Source: WRIS01 sp050945135
GTDB taxonomy: Bacteria > Actinomycetota > Coriobacteriia > Coriobacteriales > Eggerthellaceae
Assembly (NCBI GenBank): GCA_050945135.1
Contig: JBMNSJ010000001.1
Coordinates: forward strand, 1 to 64,000
DNA: 64,000 nucleotides
Direction: 5' to 3'
A program made the translations under genes and the position numbers. Position 1 is the stretch's first letter; every line of letters starts with the position of its first letter. Shown one piece after another: positions 18,275 to 24,910 of the stretch. The notes under the pieces were generated by a model that did not search any database, had not been told where the DNA came from, and saw only the letters and a list, made by a program, of their open reading frames with translations.

Positions 18275-21147
18275 TACCTCCGCATCTCGCACGCCGTTAC
18301 GGGGCAGAAGCCACAGGGATTGCTCCCACGAGGATAGGGGCGAATATACCCGCTTTTCAAGCAATCCAACACAGGCACTAAGGAGGCCTCGAACTCATCG
18401 AGCAGAGATGAGAAATCAGAACCTTCTTCTAAGGTAGCCGCGCTTTTGTCTGGCTTGACGCCAGGAATTTCAGCTGGTCCTAAAACTTTTGGATTGTAGG
18501 CACCCGCAACAGAGGCTTTTCCATACGAGACGTACAGGCTTCCGACCACATCAAGATCCAACTCTTTGCGGATGGCTTGCGCGTACAACAATGCTTGTAC
18601 TTTATGCGGCATGCTGAGAACTTCTTCGTCTGCACACTCCGGAGCCCAAGGTAGTTCTGATTGAGAAGCCAGTGCATAGTCTGGGCCAACAGATCCCTTG
18701 TAGTCGATAACAACTGCCTGCCCTTTTTCGTTCACATCGATTCGGTCAACAGTTCCGTGAAGCCTACATCCAGCAAACTCGAGTGTTTCTTTATTTCCGA
18801 AATCCTGCTCGAAATAGCGAGGGGTAAATCCAGGCAAGAATACAGAATCCCGCTCGATGAAGGCAAGTATCTTTTTCTTGAGGGTTTCTGCTTCTGCCGA
18901 CTCGAGCTTCGTTAACGGAATCAAAGGATGGCTCGTGTATTTCTTGTCAGCCTGATTGCGTAAGTATTGGTCGAAAAGTGTCGCAAGCAAATCTTTTGCT
19001 TCGTCAAGATTTTCTGGAAGAACGCGCGTATGTCCAAGCTGTAAAAACTGTTGATAGAAATCTTTAAGTAGGCTGTGCGAGAAAAGACCCATCTCTAAGG
19101 GCCCAAACGAGGCGTCAATACCCTCAAGTTTCAAGCGGCGAAGGGCAAACCACTTATAGGGACACTCGAGGTAACTTTCAATTGCAGAAGGAGAAAGCAT
19201 GGGAGCATCAGAAGTTGACTCGAGCTCGCTACCATATGGCAAGAGAATTTTGTTGCGTGCCTCTTCACGTATCAATCCGCGAGCATTCACGCTTACGCTC
19301 TGTGCGCTTGCTTGCTCTTCGTCAACAAGCGCTACATCACGATATAGCTTGTCTTCTCCTGCTCGCTCGGTGTAAGGAAGCAAGACCTTCGGCATAGAGC
19401 TCGCACGATCAAGCTCATCAAGCGCCAAAAGATCATGACGATAGCAATCGAAGAGCTCTTCGAGCATGATTGCGGGATAGCTCTTGCTTGCCTCAACGGT
19501 ATTGAGTGTGCGCTCGCAAATAAGCTGGCGCTTTGGGACAGACAATACCCGAAAGAAACGATTTCGGCTCTCGATAAGCACCTCGCGTGCCGATGCAATG
19601 CCGAGCTTGTCGAACAAGTGCGTTTTTGCATCTTGAGCTTCGCGGATTGGATAGGAGCTCGTATCAAGATCGCACACGATTACCGTATCGTAAGAGCACG
19701 CTTCAAGATCGGCGAGAGCCTCAAAGCTCATTACGTCCACACGAGACGCTGTCGGACTTCCTCCTTCAAGATAGGCGCTCACACTGAGGTTTTGCTCCAT
19801 CAATAGAGGAAGTGATTCGATGGCGTCGCCTTGAATTTCGGTGACTTTCTCGAAGTAATCGCGCGCATTCGAGATCGATTTAAGCTGCTCAGCACGATAA
19901 GACCTTGCCCACTTCGTCTGCTCTAACGCATAGGCCTCAAAGACCTCCAAGGCCTCAACCCACGCTTGCTTTTGCAATAAGGTAATTGCGCGATTAAAAA
20001 GTGGGCTTGCCGATTGCACGTCGCGTAAATAGTCTTCCTTACCCAAACTACGATCAGCCCTCCACACAAGATCGAGCGCGTTGGCTTTCTTCTGAGAAAT
20101 ATCGGAAAAAGCACCTAATACCACATCGCTAAGCTGAAACTTTGCCGAACGCTGATCAAACATGAATTGCAGCAAGTTAATGAACATTGCCCCAAAATCA
20201 CTGTCCTTGAAATGCTTTGTCGCCGACAAAGAAGCCTGCATACCATGTGCGGTTACGTATTCAGCAATGCGATGAAACAAGGTTTCAGGATCTTTCGCAG
20301 ACACAGCAATGTTTGCATCGCCTGCTTTTGAAGCTTCGACTATTTTTTGCGCGATGAGCAAGGGTGCGGCATAATTTCCTGCTGGTAGCAAAAAGCGTAC
20401 GGCACCGCTTGGCGTAAGCGGGCTTTCCGGATCGGGATCGTAGATGCAGAGCTGCAAATCTATCAACTCTTGCGCTCGACCTGGCACCTTCACCGGAAGC
20501 GACATCTCGTCACGTATGACAAACACATCGCTTCGCTCGGCTATCTGCGTAAGAAAAGCAGTTTCTGCTGGGATGAATTCTCCTCTGTCTTCAACAATTA
20601 TGACGGGATTTTGAGCGTCGCTTTTTGTATACGCCACAAGCGCCTGAACATATTCGCAGAGGTTATGCTCTGAGAGCAGTCCTGCATACACCTTTAGGAC
20701 TTCCAAAACCTCAAGCTCAGCAACGGTCAGCGGTTCTTTTGCTTTCTCGCTGCACTCATTTGAGATTAATTCAACCAGGTTTTCTTTGGCCATTGAGGCA
20801 AGTAGCTTGATGGTGCCCGGAGTATGTGCCAACTCGTGTATAATTTCTCGCTCGCGCGCCTGCCTGAGCGCTTTATCAACCAAAAGATTGCGCTCGTTTG
20901 ATGAGACAATCACGCGCCCATCACCATAGAGCTCCCATCGATCTTGAACCCAGGAAGAAAGCGTTGCGATTGTTAGCCCAAAGGAAAACTCTTCCTCTGC
21001 CCACTGCTTTTTAAGCTGCATAGCCCCCGCAAAACTTGGCGCTATTACAACAACGCCCTGTCCTGCCTGGGCAGTTTGCAGCAACAAAGTCTTCATGCGC
21101 GCATGAGCTCTTTGGCTGCTGGGAGATGTCTGAACTTGAAGTATCAT
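18274..21147 (-). CDS. addB: AddB-type exonuclease/helicase-like subunit
   Basis: A 957-residue partner of AddA. The C-terminal nuclease domain shows ECPYKWFALRR (first cluster Cys), GTVDRIDV, VIDYKGS and a closing CGFCPVTACE, giving the four-cysteine pattern of the AddB iron-sulfur nuclease. The N-terminal helicase-like part lacks a recognisable P-loop: the segment after the first strand reads VIAPSFAGAMQLKKQW, so ATP hydrolysis probably rests with AddA alone. I chose ATG 21147 because a TACAAT box ends six bases before it, with no Shine-Dalgarno sequence (leaderless style); a longer frame to 21258 exists but looks non-coding. It is coupled to addA through a TAATG overlap. Confidence 0.85.
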   Translation of the reverse strand: MILQVQTSPSSQRAHARMKTLLLQTAQAGQGVVVIAPSFAGAMQLKKQWAEEEFSFGLTIATLSSWVQDRWELYGDGRVIVSSNERNLLVDKALRQAREREIIHELAHTPGTIKLLASMAKENLVELISNECSEKAKEPLTVAELEVLEVLKVYAGLLSEHNLCEYVQALVAYTKSDAQNPVIIVEDRGEFIPAETAFLTQIAERSDVFVIRDEMSLPVKVPGRAQELIDLQLCIYDPDPESPLTPSGAVRFLLPAGNYAAPLLIAQKIVEASKAGDANIAVSAKDPETLFHRIAEYVTAHGMQASLSATKHFKDSDFGAMFINLLQFMFDQRSAKFQLSDVVLGAFSDISQKKANALDLVWRADRSLGKEDYLRDVQSASPLFNRAITLLQKQAWVEALEVFEAYALEQTKWARSYRAEQLKSISNARDYFEKVTEIQGDAIESLPLLMEQNLSVSAYLEGGSPTASRVDVMSFEALADLEACSYDTVIVCDLDTSSYPIREAQDAKTHLFDKLGIASAREVLIESRNRFFRVLSVPKRQLICERTLNTVEASKSYPAIMLEELFDCYRHDLLALDELDRASSMPKVLLPYTERAGEDKLYRDVALVDEEQASAQSVSVNARGLIREEARNKILLPYGSELESTSDAPMLSPSAIESYLECPYKWFALRRLKLEGIDASFGPLEMGLFSHSLLKDFYQQFLQLGHTRVLPENLDEAKDLLATLFDQYLRNQADKKYTSHPLIPLTKLESAEAETLKKKILAFIERDSVFLPGFTPRYFEQDFGNKETLEFAGCRLHGTVDRIDVNEKGQAVVIDYKGSVGPDYALASQSELPWAPECADEEVLSMPHKVQALLYAQAIRKELDLDVVGSLYVSYGKASVAGAYNPKVLGPAEIPGVKPDKSAATLEEGSDFSSLLDEFEASLVPVLDCLKSGYIRPYPRGSNPCGFCPVTACEMRR

Positions 21148-21153
21148 GAGTGT

Positions 21154-21159
21154 ATTGTA
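21154..21159 (-). promoter_or_regulatory. Candidate -10 box for a leaderless addBA transcript
   Basis: TACAAT on the minus strand ends six bases before the addB ATG, which would place the transcription start at or next to the start codon. No good -35 hexamer is visible. Confidence 0.45.
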
Positions 21160-21452
21160 CTCCAAATCAAGCTGCGGGTTCGCACTCTTGCATGACGTAT
21201 TCTCGATGCGCAAGCGAGCTCGGGCAAGAAACACGCGCCACTGTGATGCAGCTCGCATTTTCTCTATGCGTTGTGGATAAGAAGTGAGATAGTGAACGGA
21301 TTAATGAGCGCAAACACTGCTAATTCATGACTTTTTTAGCTTTCTGCAGCTCAAGTTCACATTTTTTCGCGCACTATCGAGATTTTCAGCCATCAAAGGC
21401 ACATTTGCTTGATGTCCCCTCCCGCTAAGCACAGCTTATCTAAAAATCGTAC

Positions 21453-21481
21453 TTGCAAACAATCGGTGCCTATGCCAAAAT
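21453..21481 (+). promoter_or_regulatory. Candidate promoter for tRNA-Glu
   Basis: TTGCAA (21453-21458) and CAAAAT (21476-21481) are 17 bases apart and about 40 bases before the tRNA gene. Each hexamer matches four of six consensus positions. Confidence 0.4.
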
Positions 21482-21520
21482 GTTCAAGCTGCTTTTCGCA
21501 CCTGCAAGAAGCACAAATGT

Positions 21521-21595
21521 GTCCCCATAGTCTAGGGGTTAGGACACGGCCCTTTCAAGGCTGAGACACGGGTTCGATTCCCGTTGGGGGCACCA
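21521..21595 (+). tRNA. tRNA-Glu (UUC anticodon)
   Basis: A 75-base cloverleaf with acceptor GTCCCCA pairing to TGGGGGC, a D-arm with AGTCTAGGGGTTAGGAC, anticodon loop CTTTCAA giving UUC, T-loop GGTTCGATTCC, discriminator A and an encoded CCA. The sequence closely follows standard bacterial tRNA-Glu. Confidence 0.96.
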
Positions 21596-21675
21596 CTTAC
21601 CTACTTCAACGTTTTGTCTTCTTGGTTTTCGCCAACACGAGACAAGGCGTTGTTTGCTTTCCTGCCTCGATAAAA

Positions 21676-22563
21676 CTATTCGCCACTATAAATTTGCGTC
21701 ATACCTTCGGCGGAATCGTCTTTATGAACAATCTGCTCGATTACAAGGTTACCTTCGACTCGCCCATAACGAACAATATAGTGCTCGCCATCGAAAGAGA
21801 AGCTTTCTGCTGCTCTACCAATTTCTCCATTTGCTGAATAGGCAATTGTCCCAAAAGAGCCGTTCGCCAGTGAATCGTCGCAGGCATGGAAATTTACTTC
21901 AAGCGGATACTCTGGCTCTTCGCTTTCGTCTTCTGAGCGCTTTAAGGTCAAGCAAACGCTATTCACTGGCAGCTGAGACTCTTCCATCAAAGTTGTAACG
22001 GGGGTCAACCTATCAACCTCGGTTTGCATCTCAGGCAGTTCTGGCAGCTTCTCTCGAACCGCATCAATAAGAAACTCGAGACTTGCAAGGTCTTTTACTG
22101 TCTCAAGAATCGCCTTACTATCAGCGTAATAATACTCGCGCATCGCCAAAGGCTCCTCCGCCTGAGTACCCGCACTTCCGTATCGGTGAACAACGTAGGC
22201 CTTGTTTTCGAAAGGGAAAGCCTCACTTAGTTGATAATCAGGAATCTTCATTGAGACAGGAGGTGCAGAATATGATGTAGAAGCCTGCCGAATAGGCGGC
22301 AAACTCTGCGATTCATCATCGAGACTCACCTGCTTTGGTCCAGTCCACTTATCGTCTTTGGAGTCTGTATCGATAACGCCAGACTTCTTGAGGCACTGAT
22401 AAGCGAAATAAAGAAAAACGCCACCGATAAGAAAAGCAATGAAGTTGAAATCTAAAATCCAATAACGAACCGCACTTAAGGTGCACAAGAATAGCAATAC
22501 AGCCAGGGCAAGCCATCCGTTTTTTCTCATCTTATATTTATCGTCGTTTTTGTCGTCACCCAT
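21676..22563 (-). CDS. Membrane-anchored protein of unknown function
   Basis: A 295-residue protein I do not recognise. A short, very charged N-terminus (GDDKNDDKYKMRKN) is followed by two membrane helices at about residues 16-33 and 40-58, then a hydrophilic region of about 230 residues, acidic, with no cysteines of note. The soluble part is rich in E, S and D and ends in a beta-rich block. GAGGAG precedes the ATG. It is divergent from the glycolipid transferase at 22633, which may share its promoter region. A role in the cell envelope is a guess from topology only. Confidence 0.6.
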   Translation of the reverse strand: MGDDKNDDKYKMRKNGWLALAVLLFLCTLSAVRYWILDFNFIAFLIGGVFLYFAYQCLKKSGVIDTDSKDDKWTGPKQVSLDDESQSLPPIRQASTSYSAPPVSMKIPDYQLSEAFPFENKAYVVHRYGSAGTQAEEPLAMREYYYADSKAILETVKDLASLEFLIDAVREKLPELPEMQTEVDRLTPVTTLMEESQLPVNSVCLTLKRSEDESEEPEYPLEVNFHACDDSLANGSFGTIAYSANGEIGRAAESFSFDGEHYIVRYGRVEGNLVIEQIVHKDDSAEGMTQIYSGE

Positions 22564-22620
22564 TGCAACTCCTCGCTATTCTCGAATCGACTCTAAGGAA
22601 GTATACATCGGTTTTTGCGG

Positions 22621-22626
22621 TATCAT
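22621..22626 (+). promoter_or_regulatory. Candidate -10 box for a leaderless transcript
   Basis: TATCAT ends six bases before ATG 22633. There is no Shine-Dalgarno sequence between them, so transcription would start at the ATG. The -35 region is unclear. Confidence 0.42.
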
Positions 22627-22632
22627 AGTCTC

Positions 22633-23961
22633 ATGGAAGAAGAGTCCTCTACAACCCTCGACGAGACTTCGGAGACAGAGCCGGCCCAAGAAGCGCCCGC
22701 CGACACACGACCCACCGTCATCGTTATGCATGCCTCTGTTGGTTCGGGGCATCGAAGTGCGGCTTTGGCAATTGCTGAGGCTTTTGAGATTCTTCGCGAT
22801 TCCGATAATCCCGAGCTTGCACACGGTATCGAAATACCTGAGGATCTAGAAGTAGATGTTGTTGACATTTTGGACCTTGGTCGAATTGTGTTCGATGGCG
22901 ATAAAACGGCAACAATGTTTACGGGGGCAACGCGCCCTATTTACGACCTCACTTGGCGCTACAGCCTAACTGGCCACCTACTTTGGGGTGGCGGCACCAT
23001 TTGGTCACGCCTTATGTATCCCAAGTTTACTGAATATGTAAAGAAGAAAAAACCTATCGCCGTCGTATGCACCCACATCACCGCTGCGAATGTTGCGGTT
23101 GGAGCACGCATGCTGTCGGGAATAGACTATCCCATACTCAGCGTTCCAACCGACTACGAAATTGAGGGATTATGGCCACACCGCTCAAGCGACCTTTTCT
23201 GTGTCGCAAATGAGGCAATGGCCGAAACCTTACGTCCTCGAAAAGTTTCTGAGAAAGATATTTTAATCACGGGCATTCCCACAAGAAACGACTTTCGCAA
23301 ACACTACGACAAAGAAGCAACGCGAGAAGAACTTGGTCTGCCGAAAGACAAGATGGTTGTTCTTACCTTGGCCGGAGCCTACCTCTCGCAACCCTATGTT
23401 CTGTTTCGGCAAATTCTTGATGAAGCACTTCCCTATCTTCATCTTTTTCGTGAAATGCACTTCGTTTTCATTGCGGGAAACGATGGCGTGTACGCTGAGC
23501 ATCTTCGAAAGGAGTGCGCGGAGCGTGGCATTGAAAATATCACCGTATTTAATTATGTGGATCAGGTTGCGGCACTTATGGCTGCAAGCGATTTGGTTAT
23601 CTGCAAATCTGGAGGGCTCACCGTTACCGAATGCCTCTGCGCGCGCGTACCCATGATTCTTCTTGGTAAAACATACGGTCAAGAAAAATCGAACCGAAGA
23701 ATGCTCACCGCCATGGGAGCAGCGCTTCATGTTACAACCGCACGCGAGCTTCTCGCAACACTCAGCCATATCACCCGGCATCCCCATAGCGTTGATGCAA
23801 TGGCCATAAGCGGCGAAATGCTCAGGCGCCCAGATGCAGCCCTCGATGTTGCCCGAGCGGCCTTCATCGAGGCTGAAAAACCAAGCTCGGAGCATCTCAA
23901 GCAACGGAAGAAACACTTCATCTGGTTTTATTGGGGCAGAAAGCCCACGCATACCCGCTAG
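22633..23961 (+). CDS. MGDG synthase/UgtP-type glycolipid glycosyltransferase
   Basis: A 442-residue GT-B transferase of the monogalactosyldiacylglycerol synthase / processive diacylglycerol glucosyltransferase family, which adds sugars to diacylglycerol at the membrane surface. The N-terminal HASVGSGHRSAALAIAEAF block (residues 38-56) is the acceptor-domain signature; the C-terminal donor domain has CKSGGLTVTECLCARVP. The first 36 residues are acidic and probably disordered. ATG 22633 is preferred over an upstream TTG because TATCAT lies six bases before it. The product would be a glycolipid anchor, a plausible companion to the polysaccharide genes. MurG-like activity is less likely given the HASVGSGH motif. 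Confidence 0.85.
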   Translation: MEEESSTTLDETSETEPAQEAPADTRPTVIVMHASVGSGHRSAALAIAEAFEILRDSDNPELAHGIEIPEDLEVDVVDILDLGRIVFDGDKTATMFTGATRPIYDLTWRYSLTGHLLWGGGTIWSRLMYPKFTEYVKKKKPIAVVCTHITAANVAVGARMLSGIDYPILSVPTDYEIEGLWPHRSSDLFCVANEAMAETLRPRKVSEKDILITGIPTRNDFRKHYDKEATREELGLPKDKMVVLTLAGAYLSQPYVLFRQILDEALPYLHLFREMHFVFIAGNDGVYAEHLRKECAERGIENITVFNYVDQVAALMAASDLVICKSGGLTVTECLCARVPMILLGKTYGQEKSNRRMLTAMGAALHVTTARELLATLSHITRHPHSVDAMAISGEMLRRPDAALDVARAAFIEAEKPSSEHLKQRKKHFIWFYWGRKPTHTR

Positions 23962-24000
23962 CTTAATTGTGAGAAACGTAGTAGGTCGCAAGAATCTTGC

Positions 24001-24537
24001 TCAAGCAGCAAAAGCAGGAGCGGCATTCACTTCAATTTCTTTGAAGATTTCTTTGTAGCTGGAATCAGGCGCATAGTCTTTTGCTTGAGCATGCCCCTGA
24101 GCAACCAAGATACCGTTTACCATCTTTGTTGCGACCTCAGTTTTGTCGTAGGGATCTTCGGGAAGCTCTAGCCAAACATATCGAAGGAGTCGCTCGTATT
24201 GGTCTCGCTCAGAAACATCCCGAACAAGCCACACTTCATCTCCTGGCTCCACCAAGCTCTTCATGAAGTCGGAGGCGAGCTCTCCCTCTTTAGTGTTACG
24301 CGACTCATCAGGCGCAACGCTTTCATGCGCGTTGATGCCAATCAAGCGCAAGCGATCTTCATCACCTGAAGAGAGTCGCACGATTAAAGTGTCTCCATCA
24401 ACAACACGTATCACCTCAGCACGGGAAAAGTCTTGAGAGTCAATGAGTCTTTCATCATTGCTCGCGATACCTCCATCCGCACAGGCCAGAAGCGAGAAGC
24501 TCAAGATAATTGTTACAAGGATTGAAACTATTCGCAT
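24001..24537 (-). CDS. SNase-like (thermonuclease) lipoprotein
   Basis: A 178-residue secreted nuclease-fold protein. The first 19 residues form a lipoprotein signal ending in the lipobox LLAC (Cys19). The nuclease domain follows: RVVDGDTLIVRL, RLRLIGINAHES and RDQYERLLRYVW, matching the staphylococcal nuclease blocks with the catalytic Arg/Glu region partly altered (INAHE in place of IDTPE). It would hydrolyse DNA or RNA at the outer face of the membrane. The ATG at 24537 lies within the last 10 bases of the DUF1667 gene, so it is translated as part of that operon, an odd combination. A frame extension to 24582 is not needed. Confidence 0.85.
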   Translation of the reverse strand: MRIVSILVTIILSFSLLACADGGIASNDERLIDSQDFSRAEVIRVVDGDTLIVRLSSGDEDRLRLIGINAHESVAPDESRNTKEGELASDFMKSLVEPGDEVWLVRDVSERDQYERLLRYVWLELPEDPYDKTEVATKMVNGILVAQGHAQAKDYAPDSSYKEIFKEIEVNAAPAFAA

Positions 24538-24908
24538 AAGCCTAGGCTTTTCGTAGCAACAACTGAGACGCCGGTCCCACACACATCATTAATTAAAACA
24601 TCCCCTGCACATATTGGCCCACACACCTCTATAGCGCGAATCTCTTGAATCACTTCATCGATAAGACCTTTGGGAACTGCTCTGCTTGTCTTTACACTGA
24701 GTGGCTCAAGAAATCCCTCTACATACACCAAAGAAGTAATCATTCTACGAGGGTCTCTACATTCATCTATCGCATAGCGCTTACCTTCTATGCACGAATA
24801 TCCTGAAACATCGACGATAGCTCCTTGATTATCAAGGGAAAGCTCTAGCTGGCAGCCACGTGGGCAACAAATACAAGTGAGGGTTTTTAACTCTTCTGCG
24901 CGCCGCAT
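24528..24908 (-). CDS. DUF1667 family protein
   Basis: A 126-residue protein with cysteine-rich ends: C12-x-C-C-x3-C19 near the N-terminus, a CIEGKRYA block, and CGPICAGDVL plus VCGTG later. This is the DUF1667 pattern, a small presumed metal- or cluster-binding protein encoded next to GlpA-type FAD dehydrogenases in many anaerobes. It starts two bases after the stop of the fused FAD dehydrogenase and so is co-translated with it. The inferred role is electron transfer or cluster delivery to that enzyme; none is proven. Confidence 0.85.
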   Translation of the reverse strand: MRRAEELKTLTCICCPRGCQLELSLDNQGAIVDVSGYSCIEGKRYAIDECRDPRRMITSLVYVEGFLEPLSVKTSRAVPKGLIDEVIQEIRAIEVCGPICAGDVLINDVCGTGVSVVATKSLGLCE

Positions 24909-24910
24909 CT

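Larger units (their letters stand above)
21148..21520. other. Gene-free stretch between addB and tRNA-Glu
   Basis: No open frame with coding character. It contains the addB -10 box, the tRNA promoter, and at 21367-21384 an 18-base sequence (TCGCGCACTATCGAGATT) that recurs exactly at 49294-49311 in another non-coding stretch. Nothing else is recognised. Confidence 0.5.

Noticed and set aside
23263..23991. 242-codon frame antisense to the UgtP-like gene
   Set aside because: It mirrors a well-conserved gene and has no family motifs or ribosome site.
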